Counted from the stretch's first letter, positions 1 through 12,539 are shown. The stretch is DNA of 64,000 nucleotides from Pogona vitticeps (GCF_051106095.1 NC_135785.1:106998501-107062500); one strand, 5' to 3'. Notes: a model not told the origin generated them from the letters alone. Translations and numbers: made by a program.

Positions 1-980
1 CATGGGTTTTTGTGTGTGTGTGCTATTTGCTTTATTTTTGCAGAAGGGCATCTGCTTGTTGTACCATGCAATTTTCTTTCCCCTCTGGATCCTGCATTTA
101 GCGTGTTTCATTTTTGTGATTCGCCACTAGAAGAAAAGCACAGGTTTACTTTGCAAGTCTGATTGCTAAGCCACCTATCTTGGAGTAATCCTCATTGTGG
201 GAGGAGAACTGGGTTAATGGCAGGGCACATGCATTCCCCTCATGTGTTGTTTGACTCTCATTGAAGAGGCTGTGCAGTGGTAAAGGACCTGCTTCTTGCT
301 GCGGATGATATTCAGGGGCATTTGGCAAAGAGTGCAGCAACAGAGCATGCACATCAGGGTTTGCCCAGGACAATTTGCAGCCTCAAAGCAACCTCAGATG
401 ATGGGCCACAATTGCCAACACTTTGAAATCTTGCTTGCCAGCCAGACATAAACCTCTGCCTTCATCTTTCTGCTCCTACTTCCCTTTCATGTGTTGATGT
501 AGTTGAATATGTGCCACCAGGACCTCCCTCTTTGCTGCCTTTTCCATCCCTGTTTTGTCTGTGTTGCTTTCCTTAGATATGAGCCGCGTGTGTTTTTCCT
601 CTGCGCGTGGTGCAGTTTGTTTGGGAGTTGAGTATTTATGTCTGTGAGATCAGCTTGTGTCCTATTCAGGATAACTCCATTCCTTTGCAGTATAACTGTA
701 CCTTCTTGAAGCTGTCTTTTAGCTGGTTTGAAACACCCACCCATGTTCCCACCTTCTCAGTTTTTTCCCCATCTAGCATGAGGAAGAATTCTATACGGCT
801 CAAAAGCTTGTATATTTTATACATTTACAATTCTTAGTAATAAAGGCATTTCCCCCCTGTGGTTTAGGGAACATGGATTTTCTTTTATACCAACAGATTC
901 ATGCATCCTCACCTTTTTATGTACTTTTTGTTCCTTTTAGTTACTGTGGTGTGGCCTCATTAAATGGTGGAAGAGAAACA

Positions 981-1511
981 TAGAATCATATAATTATAGA
1001 ATAATTGAGTTGGAAGCAGCCTATAAGGCCCTCAAATCCAACACACTGCTCAGTGCAGGAATCCAAACCAAAGTAGAGCTGACAGATGGTTGTCCAATTT
1101 TCTCTTGAATGTCTCCAGCGTTGGAACACTCACCACCTCCTGAGGTTATTGGTTCCATTGTTGTACCACTCTAACAGTTATGAAGTGTTTTCCCTGATGT
1201 TCAGCCTAAATCTGTCTTCCTGTAACTTGAGCCCAATAATTACATATCTTGCACTCTGGGATGATCGAGAACAGATCTTGGACATCTTCTCTATGAGTAC
1301 CTTTCAAATATTTGAAGACTTCTCTCATATCTTGCCTCCATCTACTTCTTTCAAGGTTAAACAGGCCTTGTTCTTCTGGTTTTTCCTCATAGGGTTTGGT
1401 TTCCAGTCCCCTGATCATCCTTGTTACCCTCCTCTGAATTTGTTCCACTTTGTCAGCATCCTTCTTGCTGACAAAGTTCACACAATCCAAGTGTAGCCTT
1501 ACATTATACCA
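981..1511 (-). mobile_element. CR1 LINE, 3' end, 5'-truncated
   Basis: The plus strand begins with the reversed CR1 terminal octamer pattern (AGAATCAT..AATTATAGAAT), so the element's 3' end is at 981. Minus-strand translation gives the C-terminus of the CR1 reverse-transcriptase protein: VEQIQRRVTRMIRGLE, then PYEE, GLFNLERSRWRQDM and VFKYLKGTHREDVQDLFS. The copy is truncated at its 5' side near 1511. Divergence and frame damage mark it as old. Confidence 0.9.
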
Positions 1512-2568
1512 CCTCATTCTGCAGCCTCATGCTCTGTTGCATGTATTTATTTATTTTCCTGTTGTCTCATGCTACTTCAGTGTTTGTTTTCTTCCTGTTT
1601 CAAACTATTTCAGCAAATGGCAAATTACTGCTAATACAGGCAAATCCAGGAGAACAAGGTTTCTTTCCCTGATAGGTCTGAAGGATCAATGCATTTCTCC
1701 CTGATAGGTTGTTAGACTGTATTAATCGCACATGATAAGGAAGTCTTTATCTGTTGGTACACCTCCGCTTATATGACCTCCTGGCAGGAGGATATGATCC
1801 ACTTCCATCTCCACAGCAACCTCGGTAGGTACAAAATGGATCTATTCATAAGGAAATGCAAACCAGCAAATTCCTTTTCCAGTCCAATTCCACATGCAGT
1901 ATAGGTTTATCAATTAAAGAAAACTGGACTGGTTGCCAAAAGAGAGGAAACACTTGCCCATTAAAAAGGGCACTGAATTCTTCTAAGGATCTGCATTAGC
2001 TACCAGTCCCAATGTAAATACTCAAGCTGCAGGGCTAATCAACACAAGCAAGCAAATATTTGAAGAAGAAATTTCCAGAGAGTGCAGGCATGGAAAGAAA
2101 TTAGCTGTGAGGGAAAATCAATTATATATCATTATCAGCAAGCAGTCTGCAGTACATCCCATTAATAAGGCTCAATCTAGAAAAGGCAGAAGCCGCTGCT
2201 CATTCCTTCTTCCCCCAGAACGATAACGCACTCAGAGTTATTTTTGTATCTCTGTTCATGATCCTGAATCCCAAGGGAAGGGAGTGTGAAAGAAGTAACA
2301 AAGGGATGTAAAGCTATTGCAGTTCTGTGAACTACTCGCAGTAGCACGCCAACGAAGTAAATGATGTAAATGAATACATTCATGTAGAAAAGAAGCTGGA
2401 AAAGAAAAATGCTTCCAGGATGATAGAAGCCACTTTCACTCTAACATGTATCTGTGGTAAAGTCAGCATAAAAAACCTAGAAAGATAAGGACTCATTAAT
2501 TGAGGCTTAAAGCCACAGTGGTATATATGAAGATTCTATTACAGTGTGCCAAAGTATAAAGGCCGATA

Positions 2569-2810
2569 GGAGCCTCATGGCACAGTGGTTAAGCTGCCGT
2601 ACTGCAGTCAAAAACTCTGCTCATGACTTATATTCAGTCCCAATGGATTCAGATAGCTGGCTCAAGGTTGATTCAGCCTTTCATTCTTCCAAGGTTGGTA
2701 AATTGAGTACCCAGCTTGCTGGTGGGGTGGCAGTGTATAGCCAGCATAATTACATTGTAAAACACCCAAGAGTGCTCTAAGTGCTATGGGTCGGTATATA
2801 AGCAGCACAT
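2569..2810 (+). mobile_element. Sauria-type tRNA-derived SINE
   Basis: The copy shows the family order: GAGCCTCATGGCACAGTGGTT (A-box region of a tRNA-like head), a degraded B box, GGCTCAAGGTTGATTCAGCC, TACCCAGCTTGCTGG, then a tail ending GGTCGGTATATAAGCAGCACA. It is nearly full length and moderately diverged. The head explains the tRNA-like look; it is not a tRNA gene. Confidence 0.85.
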
Positions 2811-4350
2811 TTCTTTGCATTTGTGTCATAGAAGCTGCTATCAATAGAGGCTTAGGGCATTCAAGTTGAGGTACTTTCAGCAATTCTTCTTCTTGCTGTT
2901 GTTCCTTTCCAACTAGAGCTTAGACATCATAATGGTTGTACAGACTTCGGATATGGCAGCTCTAAACTATGTTGTGTTGCATCCAAACCAATCAGGTAGG
3001 TTATTCAGCTGATTTTGAGGAATTAGAAATGGATGTGTCACTTGAGAATACATCCTTAAACAGAAAGATGGCTTTGCTGTTGTAGGACTATTGCCTCAGT
3101 TTCCAAGTTCCAATAAAGAACATACACTTTGAGCTTATTCACACAGATACATTCTGAAAGTAGGTATTCTGACTAACATCAGCCAAGCACTGGTGAGCTT
3201 TTCTTAAACTAACAAATGAGAAGCTCGAACCTGTCCATTTATCTAAACCCTAGCCTCCTGGACTTCCTTCAAGCAAAGCAGAACATCCAGGCCCTGAGAT
3301 GAGGTGATGAATACTGCCTACAAGGAAATGAAGCCCATCTGATGGCTTAATGGGCTAGTTAGATGATTAAGCTGAATGGGCTGGCTGAAAACAGTGCACT
3401 ACGAATGGATTTAAGTGGAGCAGGTTAGTGCAAAGATTATTGCCAATAAAGTCAGTAGATGCAAAGAAAAAAATGCCACAAGTATGTCACATGACACAGA
3501 TGCAGTATTGCTAGTACATATTTGTGTCTTTAGATAACAGCTCCAAGAATTCCGCACAATAGTAGCCATGCTACCTGGAGAGTTCTGGGACTTGTTGCCC
3601 AAAAGCACAGATACACACACCTCTAATTTGTGATAAAAAGGAATTATTCAAGAAAAGTTGCTGGCAAAATTTAGGAAGTACCATCCATCTCTCATTGTAA
3701 CACAAGCAAATCAAGTTTGCTTGTTCGTTCAATGATGTAGCCCTTGAATATTTATGAACTTTCTATTCTGCAAATAAAATCAGAAGTGAATGGCCGGAGC
3801 CTATAAAAGTCAGAAATTTCCCCCTAAGACAGAATCACGTTTCCCTTTTAATAACAGGAGAGCATAAAGTGTCATGTAATGAATTCCCTGAAATCTCACT
3901 GAGAAAAATTATTGATGGGGAGGCTCCTAATGGAAATATACAGAATTCAAATCTGCTCTAACATGATTAACAATAGCAAGAACACCAAGTTACCAGCCTG
4001 AATGTGAAGATCACAGCTACAGATTTGTAAATATAGGAAGTGCAGAAAATGTCACAGCAATGAGCTGGTAAGCACAAAGAATAGCAGCAGGCAGAACCTG
4101 AACACAGATCCTGACTGAATTGTGCAAGAAGTTTTTGAAGGAATAGTTTGGCTTCATCTCTTCAATATGCATTTTGAAAAATCTGAACAAAGTTGTTAGC
4201 CAGAAGCCATACTGTTCTCTATGAAACACCAGTGAAGCAATGACAAACACAGCAGAGAAAAAGGTGGAATGCAGCCACTAGATTATTCAGGTTATTACAC
4301 ATGTCATATTCAAAAACTGACCAGGAAAAAATGATGGATGTCACCACTGA

Positions 4351-4430
4351 GGAAGGAAGGAAGGAAGGAAGGAAGGAAGGAAGGAAGGAAGGAAGGAAGG
4401 AAGGAAGGAAGGAAGGAAGGATAGGAAGGA
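4351..4430 (+). repeat. (GGAA)n microsatellite
   Basis: The GGAA unit is perfect to about 4420 and then decays to GGATA units. It is an all-purine strand of about 70 bp that can adopt triplex structure. Confidence 0.95.
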
Positions 4431-4465
4431 TAGGAGAGAGAAGGTGTGTATCCTCAAACACATAC

Positions 4466-4580
4466 CGTAGTTGGGCAACATGTGGCCCTCTGTAAATCCT
4501 TGGGCTGCAGCTCCCTGGAATTTCCTACCATTAACTTTGACAGCTCAATCTGATGGAGGTTCCAGCACACTTTGCCCACT
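4466..4580 (+). mobile_element. Hairpin MITE fragment (hAT-like)
   Basis: The segment begins TTGGGCAACATGTGGCCCTC and continues with the GGGCTGCAGCTCCCTGGAATTTCC motif, which is the start of the common squamate hairpin MITE. The right half is missing or too diverged to recognise. Confidence 0.5.
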
Positions 4581-4709
4581 CTGCTATAAGCAGGAGAGCT
4601 CCTCTTCAGATTTAATCCCTAGTGCCTGTCGTTAATGGCTCTCTGATGGCAAGACCTTGACTGGAGACATTTCGAGAGGTAGTTGTGTTTAGTCTAGTTC
4701 ACCAAAAGT

Positions 4710-4878
4710 AACAAAGAATCTGGTGGCATCATAAAGACTGATAACGTTTTGTTTGGCTTGAGGCTTCATGGGCAGCAGCTCAGTTTGACAGGTGCATGTG
4801 ATGCAGAGGGAAGTAGTCCGAAAAGCTTATACCCAAATAAAATGTGTTAGCCTTTAAGATGACCTTAGACTCTTTGTT
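4710..4878. mobile_element. Palindromic MITE-like repeat
   Basis: The ends form an imperfect inverted repeat of about 35 bp: AACAAAGAATCTGGTGGC on the left, and on the right, read from the minus strand, AACAAAGAGTCTAAGGTC. The middle includes GAAAAGCTTATACCCAAATAAA, a motif I know from a widespread sauropsid repeat with the same ACTCTTTG ends. It was probably spread as a non-autonomous DNA element; the superfamily is not certain. Confidence 0.6.
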
Positions 4879-6032
4879 GGCTTTGTTTTCCTGCAGAAGT
4901 GCTCTTTTTAAAAGCATGTTGGATGATTTCAGTCAGTGTAAGGCGGCTTTGTAAACAGATATGGATCCCTGAACATAAAATCAAATCTCTGGCAAACTCT
5001 GTTAAAACTTTGCAAAGCAATTTTTCTCCCTATGTTCTCCCACACGCTGTTTGTCTTTTAATGACCTGTTTTTTTCCCCCTCAGATTCAACAAGACAGAC
5101 GGGAAAGCTTAGGAAACAGACACCCCTCATCCACTTGTATTTGCTCCTCGCCCCTCCAGCGTACTGGCAATCTCGGTGCCTTTTTCCATTTAAAGCTCCT
5201 TTTAAATTCCTTTCTGCCGCAATCTCTTTCTGTTTCTTATGAAATTTATCTTCAAGTTCTACTCTATTAGAAGGCTGCTGTTTCTGGTTGTATATTGTTG
5301 AAGCTTTCCTTGCCCGCTATTCTATATGTTGTGGGCTGTTTTTCATTATTTCTGTGGGACTCTAGGAAGAAAAAAAAAACCCAATTCCTTTATTTGAGAA
5401 TCCTGACATTTATTAGCATAATAAAACTCTCAAGACGAAATTGCAGTTTTCCAGCCGGTAATTTCATTTGCTGGGGAATTTACCAGGAATTTATTTTAGA
5501 GCCAGGTAAAACCTAAAATATGAGCTTATGCATGAAGCACAGACTGGGGAAAAAATGAAAATGGATTACAGGATGAAAAACTGGGCCATTGTTCTGAATT
5601 TTTTCATTAGGGAATTGCAGAGAAGATGGGAGGAAGGCCAAAGTTTCAGCTGTCCTAGACCAAACATTATGTATTGCCATGCAGGCTGTTCGCTCTCTGG
5701 GGACTACTAGTGATCTGCATACTGTCCTAAGGTGCTCAAAGAACATCTATGGCTAAGAATGGTTTTGAATATTTTCAGCTCAGCGCACAACTCTTGTCCT
5801 CTTTTGGGGACAAAATGGCCAGTGTGCAACATGTTTTAGTAACTCCTTGAATGCTTTACATCTCTGAAGAGCATCCAAAATGCAGAGGCCGAAATATTTA
5901 GTCATGGCAGACTGCAGTAATTTTGAAGAAGTTTCACTGATTCCCAGCTATTTCCTATGTATTAACTGTTCATATTTGAAGGGGCCCAGAATACTTTAGA
6001 GCAGCCAATCTCGATGAAGGATGTAAGGCTCT

Positions 6033-6285
6033 CTGGGGAGCCCTGGACCATTTGAAGATGGCTGCAGATTGGAAACAATTCTTCACGCACCACCTTATAA
6101 GGTTCGTTATGCATTTATTATGCTTTAGATCAGTTATTCTCAACCTTTTCTTGGCCTTGGCCATAAAAACAATATGAAAGAAATATAGGCCAAATTAGGA
6201 TTGTATAAATCACATGAATCTGAAAAGGTGGTGTGTGAAGAATTGTTTCCAGTCTGTGCCCCCGTCAAATGTGCTAGGGCCCCCA
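6033..6285. repeat. Inverted repeat, two arms of about 65 bp
   Basis: The left arm (about 6033-6100) and right arm (about 6222-6285) are reverse complements. The best-matching core is GGAAACAATTCTTCACGCAC at 6070-6089 against the reverse complement of the GTGTGTGAAGAATTGTTTCC stretch near 6231-6250. The right arm lies inside the hAT-like element at 6129-6316 and the left arm lies outside it, so two related copies sit head to head. Confidence 0.75.
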
Positions 6286-6316
6286 AAGGGGCCATATGGG
6301 CCCCACTGTGAATGAC
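6129..6316. mobile_element. hAT-like insertion with 8-bp TSD
   Basis: The element is flanked by a perfect 8-bp direct repeat, TGCTTTAG (6121-6128 and 6317-6324), as hAT transposases make. The left end contains CAGTTATTCTCAACC, a decayed form of the CAGTGGTTCTCAACC terminus of squamate hAT MITEs; the right end is more decayed. The interior is rich in GGCCCC. Confidence 0.65.
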
Positions 6317-6389
6317 TGCTTTAGGAAATGCTTTCTTCCATGTCTGTAATAGTGGAAAGTTTATTTTTGGCCGCAGTGGCAAAGGTTGG

Positions 6390-6545
6390 GAGTTTGATAA
6401 TCTACTCTGCCTTCCTGGAGAAGAGCTAAGCCATGGCAAGCTGCACAGCTTCAGAGCACAACCAGAAGAAGGGACTAGAAGTAAACCATTTCTGAGCACT
6501 TTATCTTTGGAAATCTTAGCAAGAGTTGCTATAAGTTGGAATCAA
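6390..6545 (+). mobile_element. tRNA-SINE 3' part with RTE-like tail
   Basis: The segment AGTAAACCATTTCTGAGCAC followed by GAGTTGCTATAAGTTGGAAT matches the 3' half of SINEs whose tails copy an RTE LINE. The same tail recurs near 19200-19280 and 28180-28205. The 5' tRNA-like head is not clear. Confidence 0.5.
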
Positions 6546-7448
6546 TGTGGCTACACATATTACTACAGTATTTTGATACAGGAGAAACTAATTTGTCCAA
6601 CTTTGCTTCAGTTCTGTTCCTTCCTATTTTGTTGGATTCCACAATTTCTTTCATATGAGATGCTTGTATGTTACATTCCTAGTGTTGTTTTTAAGCTATC
6701 TAGCAGCTCTTTGCTTTGATTATAAGGTGGGACATAAACACAATTTTACCAGAACCTTTGAAGGGAATTCTTTAAGATGAAGTACCATGACTGTCTTCAT
6801 TGTTGGAAGACAAATAGGAAGCACTCAGATCTGATGGTCTAGAGTTGGCTGGTTGCTTTTCCACAGTGGCAACTTCCCATGTGAATGCTCTCCCCTGTCA
6901 GGTCTGCAAGGTTGATGTCAAAGAGATAGGTTGAGAAGTGTTACTATTTAGAAAAAACTCACAGAAATAAATGGAACAGAAGGGAGTCATTCCTGAAGTA
7001 ACTTCAATTGATTTTGATTGTTCTAATATAAGTACAACTAAGCCTACACCCAAGTGCTGAGATATTTTTCTGTGCCAAGTTTTCAAGGTTCACTGTTAGT
7101 TTTTCTTGCTGCTTGCACTGCTGATAGTGTTGTCTCTGGTTTTATTATTTTTTTTCATGGTTGAGTTATTTTTCTAATTGTTTTATTGCTACTATCACCT
7201 GGAGAGCCCTTTGAGTAGAAAGCCAGGGTACAAATGGGAGGAAGAAAAATATAATTCATATTTCAGTGGAAAAACTCACCAAAGTATCAAACAGTCATAT
7301 CTGTCATAACCAAGGCTTAATACAAAATATAAACACATGGGCACAGTTGGCCTTACAGAACTAGTAGTGAAAAGCTGGAGATGTGTAAGGAAGGTTTTCC
7401 CAGCTATATAAATGCCAAGACAAAAATACCCACAATGCATCAGAAGTT

Positions 7449-7454
7449 TTTATT
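7449..7454 (-). promoter_or_regulatory. Candidate SH2D4B polyadenylation signal
   Basis: The minus strand reads AATAAA here, followed about 20 nt downstream by a G/T-rich run (ATTGTGGGTATTTTTG on the minus strand). Another AATAAA lies closer to the stop, at 8187-8182 on the minus strand, but lacks an obvious GT-rich element. Using the distal site would give a 3' UTR of about 1.25 kb that includes the SINE at 7927-8135. Sequence alone cannot decide between them. Confidence 0.3.
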
Positions 7455-7926
7455 GTTCTTTATAAAAGCTGGCAATGAGTGCTGCTGAAAAGTGTAATGT
7501 TTTCCAATATTTGCCAAAGGGCAATATACATTTAGTTTGATTCTTAACCATTCAGTCTGGTATATGGGGGGGGGGTCTCAAAGGCCCATGATAAGAATAA
7601 CCCTTTTCATAATGGAATAGTAGGAAATGATTGAGAGAACCACTTCTGGAAGTGAAGACAAGGGCCACAAAAACAACAACTGCTACACACCCACTGAAAA
7701 CCTGTGGGCTCCATAAACATAAACACCTAATCACATGTGTCCAAAATACATGAATCCACAGTTACCTCTATCATGGCTAAAGGATATGAGGGTCTGTCTC
7801 TTGAAACATAGAAGGTAGAGAAACGAGTCCTTAAACCTTTCTCCAGAAAATGCCTTACTTCCTTCTTGTACCCCCACTCCTACCCCATTTTTCCCCAGCT
7901 TAGCTGTACTACCAGGAGGGATCAAT

Positions 7927-8135
7927 CTGTAGCTGAATGGTGGAGCTGCTGCTTTCCATGTGGAATATCTTAGTCAGGTTCAATCCACCTCTGGATTGGA
8001 CTAGGAACGACCAGGAAGGACTAGGAAAATGCCAACCTGTAGCACAGGAGAGCTGCTGCCATTCATTGTCAACACTCCTGGATTCGATGGACAGAGGGCC
8101 TGACTCCGTATGAGGCAGCTTCCTGTGTCCCTACG
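7927..8135 (+). mobile_element. tRNA-derived SINE, second family
   Basis: The head shows GTAGCTGAATGGTGGAGC (A-box-like) and GGTTCAATCCAC (B-box-like). The 3' end reads GGCCTGACTCCGTATGAGGC then AGCTTCCTGTG, characteristic of a squamate SINE ending in GTCTGACTCGGTATAAGGCA. It lies in the possible SH2D4B 3' UTR, in sense-opposite orientation. Confidence 0.7.
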
Positions 8136-8710
8136 ACTGGTGAAAGGACTACAAGAGCAAAGTGGTGTGTGGAGGAAGAGCTTTATTCTCCTCGGTAATA
8201 CACCCCTTTCATGCTACAGTTAAAATCTGCCCACCCGTATGCTATGAATAACTGGAGAAGAAACAAATTTGAACAAATAGTTCTCCTGCCATCATGTTCC
8301 ATTTGAAGCTCACAAAAAAACTATTGCTACATTTCCATACCATAAACTTATAAAAAAAATATTCACCAGTATACATCTAGCTGCCAAAGATTACACTCTT
8401 GAGAATTTCAAAACTCACTACAGGCTAGTTAAGTGATTGCATCTATTACCAAGCACCTCCTTTCCTATTATTTTTTATCATCACTTCAGCCATATTTTGA
8501 AGTACACGTACAAAGGAATTGTCCTCTTATTTCTTTCAGCTTTGTATTACTAATGATACAAATGATGTCTGCACATTATTAGCTGGATCGTTTATATAAG
8601 ACCTCTGTGGATTAAGGTTTTTTGGTCATTAGCTGGTGATAACAGGCTTGCTTTGTCATATAAAGCATGTTTATGCCACTGTAGTCCTCAAATGAAAAAC
8701 AAAAGAACTG

Positions 8711-8821
<111 letters not shown>

Positions 8822-9057
8822 TTAAATTAGCAAAGGAAGATAAATGGTATCAGCGGTACGAAAAATAATCATGTTGGTTATAACTAGAAGGCGGCCATTG
8901 TAAATACATTTAAACAGTTGCACTGAATTTAATCCTCAGTAAACAAACCTAGCTCCTCACTGTCATATGTTTCAAGTTTTAATGGTTAGCATTGCACTTG
9001 TGAAAAGGAAGAGTATTACCACAACAACTAATATTCTGAAAGGCGGGAAGATTCTCA

Positions 9058-9995
9058 TAAAAGGGGAGGGGGTCCAGACTTACCTGGGGCTTCCCAGGTA
9101 TTGCTGGAACAACAGTCCCCAGGCTGGTGGTGAGGCGCAAAAGGGGCTGGAGCTGGCATGGCTGCAGTGCCCTGAGGGTCATGGGAGGAAGGCATGGAGA
9201 ATTCCCTGATGGCTTCCCATTGGCCAACAGGAAAGGGTTTTTCCCTACCTGCTTTCTGTTGGCTAGCAGGAAATTGAAAGTTAGACCTGGAGAACAGTGG
9301 CCCCCGATCTGGTCCTCCTGTCTGACATAAAAAGGATCTCCAGCCATTCCACATCTCACCAGCTTTTGATGAGCAGGGACCTCATCAGCATCAACATTGG
9401 TGGTAGCAGCAGCAAGTGCAGAGCACAAGGCAGATTGGCGAGTGCCAGAATCATGCCAAGACGGCAGTGTCAGTGGTGAATTCAAGACCACAGAAGGTGA
9501 GACAAGTGCAGCATTGTGCAGTGGAGGGTCCTGAGGTGTCCACTTATTGGACTTATATAGCTAAGTGATATCTATGTGGCCATAGCAGATTGGTTACAGT
9601 TGCAGTTCTCTGGCTGGAGCTGAGTATTGCCCAACCGTAGTGGTTAATTGGGACATTGGGGCTGGATCCAGATGGTGAGAGTCCAACAGGCAGGAGCCTG
9701 CTCACCCATGTTGTTAACAAGATCCTCTTGGAGGGACCTGGGCCAGGGCTGTGGTCTGGCACATCAGGAGCCCATTGGCGTGGCCCTGCTCTCAGGTGGC
9801 AGGAAGCCATGGAATAGTATATACCCATGTGGTCTCCACAGGACTGCCTTTCCTAGTGGAACCTTCAGTGTCTTTTGAAGGGATCAGTGATGGACATCAG
9901 CAGGCATTCATGTCTCTCAGTACAATTGATTGAATTTCCACAATACTGGCCCAAGGACTGCTGCTGTAACTAATAAAGCCATGGTCTCCCCCCTC
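9058..9995 (+). repeat. Unclassified GC-richer interspersed block
   Basis: The block is clearly richer in G and C than its surroundings and ends in CTAATAAAGCC, a C/T tract and an A tract. That is the layout of a retroposed sequence or of a solo LTR's polyadenylation region. A 170-codon open frame on the minus strand shows no family I recognise and varies freely in composition. Extents are approximate and the class is undecided. Confidence 0.4.
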
Positions 9996-10074
9996 CAAAA
10001 AAAAGAGAGATGTGTTTTGTCTTCAATACATGTATGTGTAGATGGCCTGGGGCCTGCTTAGCACTAGGCCAACA

Positions 10075-10155
10075 AGTCATCTTCAGCTACTGAGTGGTGA
10101 TTTGAACCCTGTTCTCCAGAGTCCTAGACCACCAATCTATCACTGCAAGTTAGCC
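10075..10155 (-). mobile_element. tRNA-SINE head, antisense fragment
   Basis: Read on the minus strand, this carries GACTCTGGAGAACAGGGTTC and AAATCACCACTCAG. That is the B-box region of the SINE family also seen at 34673-34852 and 58244-58432. Both ends are lost. Confidence 0.6.
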
Positions 10156-11630
10156 TTATTAAATCCAAAACCAGTATCCTGTTTCATAGCTATTCATGCA
10201 GAGTTTCAACTGCAGGAGCTGTGACAGTTATCTGACAAGATGCTGGTTATGTACCTGGTCATGCACAACCAGCTTCAGATTGTCAGAGCAGCTTGCACAG
10301 TTGGAGCGCCTCACTCAAGTAAATATTAAACAGACTACTGGCCTGCATTCTTATGAATATTACTTCTGAGTAGAGAAGTATAGAACTGTGACCTTAGGGC
10401 CCTTAGTTTGCTGCAGCAGGTTTGGGCAACTTGTAGCCCTCTGGACATTGTTGGGCTGCAGAGCCCGTCTGCCCCAGCCCACACAGTAAAACATGCTGAG
10501 AATATCAATCCAACATCTAAAAGGCTTTAAGCTGGCCAGCCTTACAGTACAGATGTTTCAGACAGCATGTAAGAGGTAATACGCAATATTGTGTATCTCT
10601 AGCTCTTTTCTACTCCTCAGGATGTCTATCTATTGCTTTGAAAACCAGAACGTTTAAGTACAAGGTAGGAAGAATGAGAGATCATGCTTAGAGCAGGATT
10701 AAGATCCCTGGAGAGATATTGAAGACTTTTTTTTAAAGAAATTGACATCAAGGACTTGTGTTTGTATGTGCCTTTGGAAAAACATTTTTGAAAAAAAGCA
10801 GTAGCAACAACAAAGTGGATTTAATAATTGAAGCTAGCCTAGCTGGTGTCTGCACCACTGCAGTCTTCAGCCATTACCACAGCTGGTTTTGACTTTTTTT
10901 TCCCTCCCTGTATTTGTCGCTAAGGTGCACTCAAGACAGGAAAGACACTGGAGCTTAGTGGCTTGGGAGATAAGGAGTAACATCCCGAGACAACACTGTT
11001 AAATCTGTTCCCCATTTGACCACAGACAATTAAGCAAGTACTGCCTGCTCACTCAAGAGGCTGAGCGAGTCCTCTAACAAGCTTGTCATAGCTGCAGCCA
11101 TTGATTCTTCTTTTTTTGTCAAGGGACATCCCCATCTATTTTATTTTGAATGTCAGGGGCTAATGGACATTTTGCTTCTGACAGGTGTCCCTGTGCTTTC
11201 TCCCCAGACGAATGGGCTTTTCGTGCTGCTGTTATTGCCTATGACAAGCAAGGAGGGAGCCTGAGAGAGAAAAAACTTCCAGTTCCACCTCAGTTCCTCC
11301 AGAGAGAGAAGCAGGCTCTCCAGTGACACAAGGCTCAGCATCAGCTGGTGGCCCAGATATCTGAGGTCTGTAAGACTTACTGTCCTTGCTTTCAACTTAT
11401 GTGCAAAACAGAGATGGGGAAATTTCATCTCTTTCCCTCTCCCCCTTTCCCTTTCCATCTGTATCTCACAAAATGTCACCACTGCCATGAGCAACAATTG
11501 TAGTCTGTAAGACACACTGTCCTTGGTTCCAGCCTGCAGCCAGGGCACAGATGGGGAAGTTACCACTTCCATGCTTGGGCTCCAAGAATTTAGCCCCACT
11601 ATATGGCCACTGGTCATGCCGGCTGTGTGC

Positions 11631-11847
11631 TAGAGATGGGCGCAAACTGGTTGGTTCGGCAGTTCATGCTGGTGCATTTATTGGCCAAACAGCTGTTTGG
11701 TGCTTCCCAGCTCTGCCTCCTCTGGCAACTACCCACTCAGAAACAGCACCCAGAGGAGGTGGGGCATGGACGCTGGGGCACTGCCTCTGAGTGGGCACCC
11801 TCTGGAAAATGTGGGGCCAATAAACAAACTTTTATTGCCTGTCTCTA
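11631..11847. mobile_element. hAT-like MITE (TAGAGATGGG termini)
   Basis: The left end is TAGAGATGGGCGCAAAC and the right end, read in reverse, is TAGAGACAGG. The interior CCCACTCAGAAACAGCACCC and CAGAGGAGGTGGGGC recurs at 18995-19045, so both are copies of one family. An 8-bp duplication is only partly preserved at the flanks (CTGTG shared). Confidence 0.6.
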
Positions 11848-12072
11848 CTGTGGAATCTTTGGAGTAGGACTCCCAGAATGACACTGAAGTGACTTTCTCC
11901 ACCTCTGGAAGAAGTGCAGAAGGTGAAACTGGGACTGGAACTGAGTTGCTTGACCAACTCATCTTTCCTTTGCTTTTTTTTTTTTAATCAAATACAGATC
12001 GATATTCTCTTATGTCTGTGAAAGCAGTCAAATCTTAGGACCAAATAATGTTACAACAAATTATCATCTGAT

Positions 12073-12200
12073 GCCATTCAGCCTTTCCATCCGACTTGCT
12101 GGCGGGGAGAGGTGGCAATGTGCAACCAGCATAATTAAATTGTAAACTGCTCAGAGAGTGCCTTAAGCACTATGGGACAGTATATAAGTAGCACATTTTT
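12073..12200 (+). mobile_element. Sauria-type SINE, internally deleted
   Basis: The copy retains CATTCAGCCTTTCCATCC, then jumps to CTTGCTGGCGGG, followed by the CATAATTAAATTGTAAACTG tail and GACAGTATATAAGTAGCACA. The head is missing, and part of the body between the two segments is deleted relative to the copy at 27349. Confidence 0.8.
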
Positions 12201-12539
12201 TGTTTGTTTTAATAAGCAGCTGCTGCAGTGAAGATACAAGCCTTATCGTTATCATGGTATGGGAGGATCAGGACTTGAATCCTGTACCCCTGCCATGGCC
12301 CCAATTAGAATGGGAGGAGGAGGAGGTATTTGTTATCTGAATTGAAAGGAATATTCATTGATAGCAGAGAGAGAAAGAGTTTATGGGGTAGGGTCAATTC
12401 TGATTAGGAGCACAGTGGGGGCAAAGATTTAATGAACCCTGTCACCCTGTAACATCATGGTCTTGATCTGGCTTTCTAGCAGTTGGTCAAAAACAGCGAC
12501 AAACATTACCATACAAGGCCAAACTACATTAATAGGATG

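Larger units (their letters stand above)
1..8710 (-). other. SH2D4B 3' UTR and downstream flank
   Basis: This is sequence downstream of the SH2D4B stop. It contains a CR1 fragment, SINEs, a palindromic repeat, a hAT-like insertion and a GGAA microsatellite, each listed separately. I see nothing recognisable in 1-980, 1512-2568, 2811-4350, 4880-6032 and 6545-7448. Mammalian genomes have a large gene-poor interval 3' of this gene before NRG3, which agrees with the lack of genes here. Confidence 0.6.

Noticed and set aside
8979-9491. The longest open frame in the window (170 codons, minus strand).
   Set aside because: It lies in a GC-rich repeat-like block, overlaps other open frames on both strands, shows no known domain and lacks splice or promoter context.
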